From an uncultured SAR86 cluster bacterium (lineage in GTDB: Bacteria > Pseudomonadota > Gammaproteobacteria > Magnimaribacterales > Magnimaribacteraceae), in the NCBI GenBank assembly GCA_902517565.1, contig CABYCU010000001.1, positions 1-64,000 of the forward strand: a stretch of 64,000 bases of DNA, read 5' to 3'. Shown here in pieces: positions 27,124 to 35,574 of the stretch; within the stretch, counting starts at the first letter, position 1; each line of letters begins with the position of its first letter. The notes beneath the pieces are model-generated. The model saw nothing but the letters and a program-made list of their open reading frames with translations. It was not told the origin of the DNA and made no database searches. A program made the translations under genes and the position numbers.

Positions 27124-28173
27124 ATGACTGATTCAAAGATTTCGTTCTCTAAGGAAATAGCCAATACCATAGGTTTGGAAGAAGCTATTCTTCTTGAACA
27201 TATCAGAGAAGAAGAGGCATTAGGAAATAAAGTTTCTTTTGAAAAAGTATGTTCAGATATTACATTTTGGTCTCATCAGATAATTGAGGATGCTCTAGAT
27301 AAACTAATTAAGACAGGCCTTATAATCGAATCAAATATTGAAGGTAATCTCCATTTTTCTTCCAAAAAAGTAAATCAGCTTCAAAAATCCAGCTCTGAAA
27401 ACAAATGGCAGCCCGAGAAAGAAGTCCTAGATCAGATTCATGAATATGGTATACCTGAAGATTTTGCTACATTGCAGATAGAAGACTTCAAAAAACTAAG
27501 TTTAGAGAAAAATGATAAAGAACTAAATTGGGGAATAAAATTTTTAAGGTTCGTTATAAAAAAATGGCGCTTCAAAGAGGTAGAAGACAATAAAAGAAAA
27601 AAAACACAACCTATGAATAAAGGCTGGTTACCTGATGATGATGCTAAGAATATACTTGTAAGATCAGGAATTGACGAAGGGTTTATAGATAAAGAAGTAC
27701 CTGAATTTATACTATATTGGACTGAACGAAAGGAAGAGTCTGATATATGGAATAGTAAATTCATAGCGCACATAAGAAGACAATGGGGTAGATTTAAGGA
27801 CGTAAAAGAAAATGATGATTTACCCTCCAAAATGACCTCAGAATGGTCTCCAAATGAAGATTTCTTTGATATTCTTGAACTTACAGACATACCGAAAGAA
27901 TTTGCAGAAAATTCAAAACCTGAATTTATTATGTATTGGAAAGAAACAGGACAGTCTTTAACTTCTTGGAATAGTAAATTTCTTCAGCATGTTAAGTATC
28001 ATTGGGAAAAAACTAATAAAGGTCAGACTCCTCAAGTATCTAAGCAAATAGACAAGAGAATAGAATCAAGTTGGAAAATCCAAGAAGAAAGAGTTCCTGT
28101 ATCTCAAAAAAAATTGGATGTCTCTTCATTACAGGAAAACTTCAAGAAGCTTAAAGAAAAACACCAAATCTAG
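27124..28173 (+). CDS. Protein with three tandem DnaT-like ssDNA-binding domains
   Basis: A 349-aa cytoplasmic protein. Residues 1 to about 85 look like a small winged-helix/DnaT N-terminal region (EEAILLEHIREEEALG, FWSHQIIEDALDKLIKTGLI). Three homologous units follow at about 95-148, 168-221 and 241-294. Each begins W-x-P and ends with a helix plus aromatic Trp. Units 2 and 3 carry near-identical cores (PEFILYW...IWNSKFIAHIRRQW; PEFIMYW...SWNSKFLQHVKYHW) matching the DnaT C-terminal domain pattern. Unit 1 is degenerate (NWGIKFLRFVIKKW). The lysine-rich tail may be flexible. A role in primosome loading or ssDNA binding is inferred; E. coli DnaT has one such domain and 179 aa. Confidence 0.75.
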   Translation: MTDSKISFSKEIANTIGLEEAILLEHIREEEALGNKVSFEKVCSDITFWSHQIIEDALDKLIKTGLIIESNIEGNLHFSSKKVNQLQKSSSENKWQPEKEVLDQIHEYGIPEDFATLQIEDFKKLSLEKNDKELNWGIKFLRFVIKKWRFKEVEDNKRKKTQPMNKGWLPDDDAKNILVRSGIDEGFIDKEVPEFILYWTERKEESDIWNSKFIAHIRRQWGRFKDVKENDDLPSKMTSEWSPNEDFFDILELTDIPKEFAENSKPEFIMYWKETGQSLTSWNSKFLQHVKYHWEKTNKGQTPQVSKQIDKRIESSWKIQEERVPVSQKKLDVSSLQENFKKLKEKHQI

Positions 28174-28174
28174 T

Positions 28175-28202
28175 TTGATATTGAGTATTTTAGTGTTATA
28201 GT
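28175..28202 (+). promoter_or_regulatory. Predicted promoter of the RND efflux operon
   Basis: TTGATA at 28175-28180 and TATAGT at 28197-28202 give a sigma-70-like pair with a 16-base spacer. The -35 matches consensus at five of six and the -10 at five of six. The element begins right after the stop codon of the DnaT-like gene. Confidence 0.5.
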
Positions 28203-28214
28203 AATGTATAACAC
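28193..28214. promoter_or_regulatory. Operator-like perfect inverted repeat on the RND promoter
   Basis: GTGTTATA-GTAATG-TATAACAC has exact 8-base arms and a 6-base spacer, and covers the predicted -10 hexamer. The geometry is that of a dimeric repressor site such as TetR-type regulators of efflux pumps. No regulator gene is adjacent. Confidence 0.55.
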
Positions 28215-28226
28215 CTAAATGGGCTT

Positions 28227-29132
28227 ATGAAAATCAAACAAACCTACAAAACTGCTGCTATTCTTGCGTCTTTCTTAGTTATTTGGATGGTCTCAGGAAG
28301 TCTAGTTCAAGAAGAAAATTTTAAAAAAGGTAAGTCTTCATTAGACACCTTATCCTCAGTCACTATTCTTAACAGCACGGCTACTAACAAATCTCAAGTT
28401 CTTAAATCTAGTGGATTTACTGAAGCTGACAAGTTTGTCCAAGTGCGAGCTGAAGTGAGCGGTAGACTAATCTCTACACCAGTTAAACAGGGTGATTATG
28501 TTAAAGAAGGTGACTTAATATGCCAGCTATACATAGCCGGTAGAGAAGCATACCCAAAAATAGTTGCTCCTTTCTCTGGTTACCTAGAAAGCTTAAAGGT
28601 AGACGAAGGCGATTTTCTCAATACCGGAGCAGTTTGTGCCGCATTAATCGATCCTAACCCAATGTTACTAGTAGCAGATATCGCTGAAAAAGAAATCTCT
28701 CAAATAGAACTCGGTTCTGATGCAACAGCGAAATTAATATCCGGAAGGCTAATTGAGGGTGTAGTAACCTTTATAGCTTCTTCTGCTGACAAAAATACGA
28801 GAACTTTCCGAGTAGAGATCAGCGTAGATAATAAAGACAGAACAATCAGAGATGGCGTATCTGCTGAGATATACATAAAAGGAAAAAAAGAGCCTGCTCA
28901 TAAAATATCGCCTGCCATACTTTCTTTAAATGATCAGGGTAAGTTGGGTGTTAGAACTGTAACTCCTGAAAATAAAGTTGAGTTTAAAGAAATTAAGATA
29001 CTTGAAGATACTAACAATGGTATGTGGGTATCTGGTTTAGATAGCAATGCAAGAATTATCACTCTTGGACAAGAATACGTATTCCAAGGGCAAACTGTTA
29101 ACGTTAAAGAAACTTTCTCTCCGGATGCATGA
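28227..29132 (+). CDS. RND efflux periplasmic adaptor, hairpin-less form
   Basis: A membrane fusion protein with an N-terminal signal/anchor helix (about 8-24), split lipoyl half-motifs, a beta-barrel and a membrane-proximal domain. The first lipoyl half (EVSGRLISTPVKQGDYVKEG) ends near residue 101. The second (KIVAPFSGYLESLKVDEGDF) starts at 111. Only about nine residues lie where AcrA-type adaptors have an alpha-hairpin of about 70 residues. At 301 aa it is correspondingly short. It overlaps the pump gene by 4 bases, so the pair is certain. Docking to a TolC-type channel would need a different mode. Confidence 0.86.
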   Translation: MKIKQTYKTAAILASFLVIWMVSGSLVQEENFKKGKSSLDTLSSVTILNSTATNKSQVLKSSGFTEADKFVQVRAEVSGRLISTPVKQGDYVKEGDLICQLYIAGREAYPKIVAPFSGYLESLKVDEGDFLNTGAVCAALIDPNPMLLVADIAEKEISQIELGSDATAKLISGRLIEGVVTFIASSADKNTRTFRVEISVDNKDRTIRDGVSAEIYIKGKKEPAHKISPAILSLNDQGKLGVRTVTPENKVEFKEIKILEDTNNGMWVSGLDSNARIITLGQEYVFQGQTVNVKETFSPDA

Positions 29133-32100
29133 AGTATTTCATTACTGGAGCTATAAAGAAAAGCAGAACTTCCTTGAGTATTCTTGTGCTCTTGGCACTT
29201 TCAGGAATATTTGCTCTCAATAATCTACCCAAAGCTACTGAGCCTCAAGTAAACTTTCCAGGAGCCTATATTGGCGTCGGTTTCGAAGGAGTATCACCAG
29301 AAGATTCAGAGAGACTTTTAGCAAAACCTCTAGAAGATGCCCTCAGAACAATCTCAGGGGTGGTTGATATTCGATCTACTTCAGCAACAGGCTATGCAGC
29401 TGTAGTTGTCGAGTTTGATCAGGATGTTGACATAGATGAAGCTCTGTATGACGTTAGAGTAAAAGTTGACGAAGCAAGAGCAGAATTACCTCAAGACGCA
29501 AGAGAGCCTACAATAAGAGAGTTCACTTCAACTGATGACCCCATCTTAACAATAAGTGTTGCTAGTTCAGTTTTACCACAAAGAATATTGGTAAATTTAA
29601 CCCAAGAATTGCAAGATCTAGTCGAGACACACCCTAACGTGCTTGAAGCTGAACTGAATGGTGTACCCGAAGATTTAATCGAAGCGATAGTGGATAAAAG
29701 TAAGTTGGAGTCTTACGGAATCTCTATGAATCAACTATTTCAGGCTGTATCGAATAATAATCGAGTTATACCGGCAGGTTATCAAGATACAGGAGCAGGA
29801 AGATTTGCTGTCAATGTCCCGAGTGTATTTTCAAGTCTAGAAGACATAGAAACTTTACCGATCAAAGTATCCGGGAATTCTGTAGTTACACTCAAAGATG
29901 TGGCTGATGTAAGTCTTACTTTCAAGGATAGAGGCGGATATTCAAGAATCAATGGGCGACAGTCCTTATCTATAGACATAAAGAAACGAATTGGAACTAA
30001 TATCATAGATACCGTTACGGATATCAGAAAGATGGTTGAGGAAAAGGCTGAAAGCTTTCCTGAAGGTATAGATGTTGATTTTGTTCGCGACGACTCAGAA
30101 TTTGCCCTTCAGATGATCTCCGAGTTACAAGGCAATGTGCTAACTTCAATAGCTTTAGTAATGATTGTCGTTTTGGCAGCATTAGGTTTCAGGACTTCTA
30201 TGCTGGTTGGTATGGCTATACCCTTTTCATACTTGTTTGCACTTCTGGTGCTCTTCGTCTTGGATAAAGAGTTCAACTTTATGGTTATGTTTGGAATGTT
30301 AATCTCTATGGGTATGACCATCGATGGTTCCATAGTTGTAACAGAGTATGCTGATCGAAAGCTTGCTGAAGGTATGAATAGAGTTGAAGCCTATACGGCA
30401 GCTGCAACTAGAATGTTCTGGCCCGTCCTTTCATCAACAACTACTACACTAATTGCTTTCACACCTCTAATGTTCATGCCTGGGTTTGGTGCTTTCATAA
30501 GAGATATGCCTATTACAGTCTTTTGTGTGCTCGTCGGATCTCTTCTCTACTCTCTATTCTTTGCTCCTGTCTTAGGAGCTATGTTTGGTGGCCTTGCTAA
30601 GCAGTCAGAAGAAGAAATTGATAACACTAGGTTACTAGAATCGTCAGATCCTCTGAGCTTATCAGGTGCTTCGGGTGTCTATGCAAGAAAAATTAATCGC
30701 TATCTAGACACACCAGGTCAAACTATCTCCGTAATCCTCGGAGCCATTATCTTATGTATCGGATTATGGACTCATCACGGTAAAGGTATAGTTTATTTTC
30801 CACAGGTAGCTCCTCAATTTGCAGATGTAGATATCTTAGCAAGAGGGAATTTATCCGTAGATGAAATCAGAGATATTGCAATTGAAGCTGAACAAAAAAT
30901 AATCGATGTTGAAGAAATAGAGAGATTATCCGTATGGTCGAACTCCGGAGGAAGTAGAGGTTTAGGTCGACGTTCCGGCTCTCCAGACAAGGTGGGGGGT
31001 ATGTTCATAGATCTTTATGGTGAAGATGAGTCAGTATCTAATTTAAATGGTTTTGAAATCTTGGAAGTTTTGCGTGATAAGCTTGCAGATACTCCGGGTT
31101 ATATAGTGCAAGTAGAAGAAGAAAAAGGTGGACCTCCCATAGGGAAACCTCTGCAATTAAATGTTAGTGGTGATAACGAACAATTGCTTATTGCTGCAAT
31201 ACGTAAAATTAGAAAATATCTAGAGGATCTTGGTAGTTTTATAGAGATTGAAGATACAACGGTAACTAGAGGTATTGAGTGGGAGTTGCAAATTAATAGA
31301 ACTAAGGCAGCTCAATATGGTGCGGGATTAAGTGATGTAGGTGCATCTGTCCAAATGGTAACGAACGGCATAAAAGTTGGGGAGTATAGGCCGTTGAACT
31401 TAGATAGAGAAGTCGATATAAGAGTTAGATTTCCTAAATCAGAAAGAAACATTGATCAGCTAGGAAATCTCAACGTACAAACTATGAAAGGATTAGTGCC
31501 TGTTAGCAGTTTTGTAGAAACAAACATCAAGCCAGCAACAAAAAGCATTTCGAGAAAAGAAGGAAAGAGAGTTCATACTATTTCAGCCAATACTGTGGAA
31601 GGCGCTATACCGTCTGTTCAAATTAAAAAAGTAAAAGATTGGCTTGCAACTCAAGACCTAGGTAGAGGAGTTACCATTGGGGATGACGGATTTGATAAGT
31701 ACAACAAAGAAGCGGCTGATTTTCTCGTCTTAGGATTTATAGCCATGCTCTTTGTTATGTTGATCGTTCTAGTCGCTCAATTCAATAGCTTCTATCAAGC
31801 CAATATAGTTCTTTCCGCTATTCTGTTGTCTTTTGGAGGTGTTTTTATATCGCTATTAATACTTGATAGGTCCTTTAGCACGTTGCAAACCGGAATAAGT
31901 TGCGTAGCTTTGGCAGGTATTGTGGTCAATAATAATATTGTCCTCATTGATACTTTTAATTTACTGAGAAGAAACAATCCTGGATCAACAACTAAGTCTT
32001 TAGCCCTTAGGAGCGCAATATTACGTTTAAGACCAGTATTCCTTACTTCGTTTACAACAATTGCAGGTCTCTTGCCTATTGCCCTGGGTTACAGCATAGA

Positions 32101-32323
32101 TCTCATCGATAGAACAATAAAATCAGGTTCTTATATAACTAGTTTCTGGGAACAGATGGCAGGTTCTCTTGTAGTTGGCCTAACTGTAGCAACCATCTTA
32201 ACGCTTGTAGTAACTCCCTGTGCCTTAGCATTCTCAGACAGTATCAGGTCTTTACCATCTAGACTTCTAAAGCTCATATTAAAACCATTTTCTATTTTTG
32301 GTCTCGTTAGAAAAGCTAGCTAA
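29129..32323 (+). CDS. RND-family efflux permease
   Basis: A 1064-aa proton-driven inner-membrane pump with twelve predicted helices and two large periplasmic loops. The N-terminal helix is followed by FPGAYIGVGFEGVSPEDSER, a typical porter entry. In helix 4 the proton-relay region reads MGMTIDGSIVVTEYADR, DG where AcrB has Asp407-Asp408. In helix 10 it reads LAGIVVNNNIVLIDTFN, Asn where AcrB has Lys940. Such variants occur in non-AcrB RND branches, so substrate class cannot be assumed to be drugs. It is paired with the hairpin-less adaptor; no TolC gene follows. Confidence 0.92.
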   Translation: MKYFITGAIKKSRTSLSILVLLALSGIFALNNLPKATEPQVNFPGAYIGVGFEGVSPEDSERLLAKPLEDALRTISGVVDIRSTSATGYAAVVVEFDQDVDIDEALYDVRVKVDEARAELPQDAREPTIREFTSTDDPILTISVASSVLPQRILVNLTQELQDLVETHPNVLEAELNGVPEDLIEAIVDKSKLESYGISMNQLFQAVSNNNRVIPAGYQDTGAGRFAVNVPSVFSSLEDIETLPIKVSGNSVVTLKDVADVSLTFKDRGGYSRINGRQSLSIDIKKRIGTNIIDTVTDIRKMVEEKAESFPEGIDVDFVRDDSEFALQMISELQGNVLTSIALVMIVVLAALGFRTSMLVGMAIPFSYLFALLVLFVLDKEFNFMVMFGMLISMGMTIDGSIVVTEYADRKLAEGMNRVEAYTAAATRMFWPVLSSTTTTLIAFTPLMFMPGFGAFIRDMPITVFCVLVGSLLYSLFFAPVLGAMFGGLAKQSEEEIDNTRLLESSDPLSLSGASGVYARKINRYLDTPGQTISVILGAIILCIGLWTHHGKGIVYFPQVAPQFADVDILARGNLSVDEIRDIAIEAEQKIIDVEEIERLSVWSNSGGSRGLGRRSGSPDKVGGMFIDLYGEDESVSNLNGFEILEVLRDKLADTPGYIVQVEEEKGGPPIGKPLQLNVSGDNEQLLIAAIRKIRKYLEDLGSFIEIEDTTVTRGIEWELQINRTKAAQYGAGLSDVGASVQMVTNGIKVGEYRPLNLDREVDIRVRFPKSERNIDQLGNLNVQTMKGLVPVSSFVETNIKPATKSISRKEGKRVHTISANTVEGAIPSVQIKKVKDWLATQDLGRGVTIGDDGFDKYNKEAADFLVLGFIAMLFVMLIVLVAQFNSFYQANIVLSAILLSFGGVFISLLILDRSFSTLQTGISCVALAGIVVNNNIVLIDTFNLLRRNNPGSTTKSLALRSAILRLRPVFLTSFTTIAGLLPIALGYSIDLIDRTIKSGSYITSFWEQMAGSLVVGLTVATILTLVVTPCALAFSDSIRSLPSRLLKLILKPFSIFGLVRKAS

Positions 32324-32416
32324 ATCAACAAGATTCTCCTTATTTCATTTTAATCTGCGTTATCATATTCGCTTAAATGGACTTGTATGAAGTCGTGCGT
32401 AAATAAAGGAATATCA

Positions 32417-34468
32417 ATGAACAAAAGATTATTTATATCATCAATTCTAATCGCCCTTTTATCGGGCAACATAATTGCTCTGGAGATTGAAGAAATTATT
32501 GTTCTAGAAAAGAAACTCTCTAGTCTAAATGGATGGTCTAATAATCAGTCTCTTTCTTCAATTGATGAAGAAGAATTAGACAAGCTAGATGCGCAACATC
32601 CTAAGCAAATTTTTAGAAGATCGCCCGGTGTATGGATAAGCAGAGGGTCAGGCCAAGAACATCTTACAGCTATTCGATCGCCTGTTTTGTCTGGTTCTGG
32701 AGCTTGCGGTTCATTTTTGATTCTAGAGGATGGAATTCCAGTGAGACCAACTGGATTCTGTAATGTAAATGGATTATTCGAAACCTTTTTTGAAATGTCA
32801 TCTGGAGTTGAAACGATTACTGGACCAGCTAGTGCCAGGTATGGTGCAAACGCAATGCATGGAGTTATAAATGTTCTTTCTAAATCGATAGATTCAGCAA
32901 ATAAGATCTCCACCAATATGGGTCCAAATAATTACAAGAATTACAAAATAAGAACTGGCAATCAGGAAGACTGGGGTTTAGATGCATTGTTTGTAAACAA
33001 TGATGGATTCAGAGATGAATCGGGATATGATCAGCAAAAGACGAAATTCCAATCAAACTTCTTATTAGCATCATGGAATGCTTCACTAAAGGCGACACTA
33101 ACTAATCTAAATCAGGAAACGGCAGGTTATGTAAATGGACTCAATTCATATAAAGATGAAAACTTTAGTAAACAGAATTTTAATCCTGATGCCTACAGGG
33201 ATGCTAATTCTCAAAGAATATCTTTAAGATTAACTAAAGAAAATGCTAATACTTTGTATTCAATTACTCCTTATGTAAGAAGTAATGATATGATGTTCTT
33301 TCAGCATTTCCTGCCAGGAACTCCTCTTGAAGAGAACAGCCATAAGAGTATTGGTGTAGTTTTTCAAAGAATTTCTGAGCATGGTACCTTCAATCTTATA
33401 AGAGGCCTCCAAATTGATTTGGCAAAAGCTGAATTAACTGAGACTCAGAAAAATTCTCTTACTGACAGCTCTGCTTTTAATAATGCAACTAGACCACAAG
33501 GTAAACATTACGATTATAAAGTTGATTCGGTTGTCTACGCCATATTTGCTGGTATAGAGGACTATAGAGTGAATGAAGATATAAATTTCTTTGCTGATAC
33601 TAGAGCTGAGTTCATTGAGTACGATTACTCAAATAATATGATAAGTGGCAACACCAGAGAAGACGGAACCAAATGTGGATTTGGAGGATGCTATTACAAT
33701 AGACCTTCCGATAGAACAGATGATTTTAACGAAATTAGTGCCAGAATGGGCTTAGCAACTAATTTTGAAAAGCTCAATTATTTTACTCAAATTAGTCTTG
33801 GTTTTAGACCTCCTCAAATTAATGAAGCTTATAGACTTCAAAAGAAACAGAACGTCACAGACCTAGACTCAGAAACATTAAGTATGATCGAGATAGGTAG
33901 CAGATTTGAAAGTAATGCAGTGAATGGCACTGTAAGTTTCTACCGAAGTAAAAAGAAGAACTCTATCTTTAGGGATGCAGAAAATTTCATTGTTGATAAT
34001 GGAAAAACTGATCATCAAGGAATTGAAATAAGCTTGGACTGGCTAATTAGCTCTGATAATACAATCAGCACTAATATTACTTATGGAGATCATAAGTATG
34101 ATTTTGAAACTGATACTTCGATGAGAGAGAAGATAAGGGCTGGAAATAAGATAGACACGTCCCCTAAACTTATGGCAAATCTTATATGGGATCTAAACCT
34201 CAGAGGAGATACTTCTTTATCTTTTGAAATTGAGTATATGAGTTCTTACTATACGGATGCTGCAAATCTTCATGAATATGAAGGACATACTCTCTACCAC
34301 ACTAGATTTAATAGAGATCTCACCCCTTCATTAAAAGGATTCATCAGAATAGACAATATACTTGATAAAGCTTATGCCGAAAGGGCAGATTTTAATGCCT
34401 TTGGTGGGGATAGATATTTTCCCGGTTTACCCAGAGAATTATATCTTGGTTTAGAATATACTTTCTAG
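32417..34468 (+). CDS. TonB-dependent outer-membrane receptor
   Basis: Active outer-membrane importer. I choose the ATG at 32417 over 32387 because an AAGGA ribosome-binding site lies 7 bases upstream and the protein then begins MNKRLFISSILIALLSGNII, a clean signal peptide. A TonB-box-like IEEIIVLEKK follows. The plug domain has DAQHPKQIFRRSPGVWISRG and ITGPASARYGANAMHGVINV. The beta-barrel ends in LYLGLEYTF with the terminal Phe typical of outer-membrane proteins. A Cys pair occurs in the plug (about 92 and 108) and another in an extracellular-loop-like stretch (KCGFGGCYYN). The ligand is unknown. Confidence 0.9.
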   Translation: MNKRLFISSILIALLSGNIIALEIEEIIVLEKKLSSLNGWSNNQSLSSIDEEELDKLDAQHPKQIFRRSPGVWISRGSGQEHLTAIRSPVLSGSGACGSFLILEDGIPVRPTGFCNVNGLFETFFEMSSGVETITGPASARYGANAMHGVINVLSKSIDSANKISTNMGPNNYKNYKIRTGNQEDWGLDALFVNNDGFRDESGYDQQKTKFQSNFLLASWNASLKATLTNLNQETAGYVNGLNSYKDENFSKQNFNPDAYRDANSQRISLRLTKENANTLYSITPYVRSNDMMFFQHFLPGTPLEENSHKSIGVVFQRISEHGTFNLIRGLQIDLAKAELTETQKNSLTDSSAFNNATRPQGKHYDYKVDSVVYAIFAGIEDYRVNEDINFFADTRAEFIEYDYSNNMISGNTREDGTKCGFGGCYYNRPSDRTDDFNEISARMGLATNFEKLNYFTQISLGFRPPQINEAYRLQKKQNVTDLDSETLSMIEIGSRFESNAVNGTVSFYRSKKKNSIFRDAENFIVDNGKTDHQGIEISLDWLISSDNTISTNITYGDHKYDFETDTSMREKIRAGNKIDTSPKLMANLIWDLNLRGDTSLSFEIEYMSSYYTDAANLHEYEGHTLYHTRFNRDLTPSLKGFIRIDNILDKAYAERADFNAFGGDRYFPGLPRELYLGLEYTF

Positions 34469-34478
34469 ACATAATAGA

Positions 34479-34709
34479 ATGAATAAGAAAGTAGAAATAA
34501 ATTTTGAAAAAGCTCTTAAAGAGCTTGAGTCTATAGTTGAAGATTTAGAATCTGGTGACTTGAGTTTAGAGAATTCTCTTAAATCTTTTGAAAAAGGAAT
34601 CAAATTAGCTAGACAGTGCCAAGATAAATTATCTCAGGCAGAATTACAGGTCCAAAAATTGATCGAAGAAGATGGAGAACTTAAAACTACTCCATTGAAA
34701 GATGTCTGA
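34479..34709 (+). CDS. xseB: Exodeoxyribonuclease VII small subunit
   Basis: A 76-aa helical protein that assembles with XseA. The signature FEKALKELESIVEDLESGDL (about 9-28) and LENSLKSFEKGIKLARQCQ are diagnostic. It overlaps ispA by 8 bases, the conserved xseB-ispA-dxs order. No xseA is present in the window. Confidence 0.95.
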   Translation: MNKKVEINFEKALKELESIVEDLESGDLSLENSLKSFEKGIKLARQCQDKLSQAELQVQKLIEEDGELKTTPLKDV

Positions 34710-35571
34710 ATTTGAAAAGCTTTTAGAATCTTATCAAAAAAGAATCAATGAAAAATTAGAAGGATTACTACCTTCTGATGGATCAATACTCAGTGATGCT
34801 ATGCGTTATTCAGTTTTAAATGGTGGCAAAAGACTAAGGCCAATCTTAGTGTATTTAGTAAGCGAATTAGGTGATGTGGATGATTCCTCCATCGATATTT
34901 TAGCCGGTTCAATTGAACTTGTTCATTGCTATTCACTTATCCATGATGATTTGCCCTCAATGGATAATGATGACCTGAGACGAGGAAATCCGACCACACA
35001 TAAAAAATATGATGAAGCTACAGCTATTCTTGCAGGAGATGCTCTACAACCTCTCGCTTTTGAATTATTGGCGACTATAAAAACTCAAGATGCCAATAAA
35101 CTGGCCATAATAAAAAGCTTGGCCAAGGCTTGTGGTCATTTAGGAATGGTTGGAGGTCAAATAAAAGATATACATTCTGGAGAGATAAAGAATGTTGAAG
35201 CATTAGATGTGATGCATTCTCAAAAGACAGGAAGATTAATCCAAGCTGCTTTAGAAACATCAGCTATTTTATCTGGACTAGATATTTCTGAAATTAATGC
35301 TCTCAAGGTATACGGTAAAAAGATCGGCTTAGCATTTCAGATTCAAGATGACATTATCGACATAGAATCGCCCCCATCAATCAGCGGAAAGGATCAGAGG
35401 TCTGATATTGAGCAAGACAAAATTACTTACCCATCTATTGTAGGTCTTGAAAAATCGAAGTCTAAAGCTAAAGATTTGTCTGTAGAAGCAAAAGAAATAC
35501 TTCAACCATTAACAAAAAATACTGATAATCTGTGCGACTTAGCAGACTATATTGTTTCAAGAAGAACTTAA
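34702..35571 (+). CDS. ispA: Farnesyl diphosphate synthase
   Basis: Prenyl transferase condensing IPP with DMAPP/GPP to farnesyl diphosphate. The first aspartate-rich motif is SLIHDDLPSMDNDDLRRG and the second is AFQIQDDIIDIE. The N-terminal block LNGGKRLRPILVYLV binds the allylic diphosphate. Length is 289 aa, typical for IspA. It sits between xseB and dxs with a 3-base gap to dxs. Confidence 0.95.
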   Translation: MSEFEKLLESYQKRINEKLEGLLPSDGSILSDAMRYSVLNGGKRLRPILVYLVSELGDVDDSSIDILAGSIELVHCYSLIHDDLPSMDNDDLRRGNPTTHKKYDEATAILAGDALQPLAFELLATIKTQDANKLAIIKSLAKACGHLGMVGGQIKDIHSGEIKNVEALDVMHSQKTGRLIQAALETSAILSGLDISEINALKVYGKKIGLAFQIQDDIIDIESPPSISGKDQRSDIEQDKITYPSIVGLEKSKSKAKDLSVEAKEILQPLTKNTDNLCDLADYIVSRRT

Positions 35572-35574
35572 ATC

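Noticed and set aside
27438-27890. 150-codon minus-strand frame inside the DnaT-like gene
   Set aside because: The plus-strand frame carries the repeated domain pattern; the reverse frame is Ser/Phe-rich shadow.
32387-32416. Upstream ATG for the TonB receptor
   Set aside because: It would place ten extra residues before a clean signal peptide, and the AAGGA ribosome-binding site is positioned for 32417.
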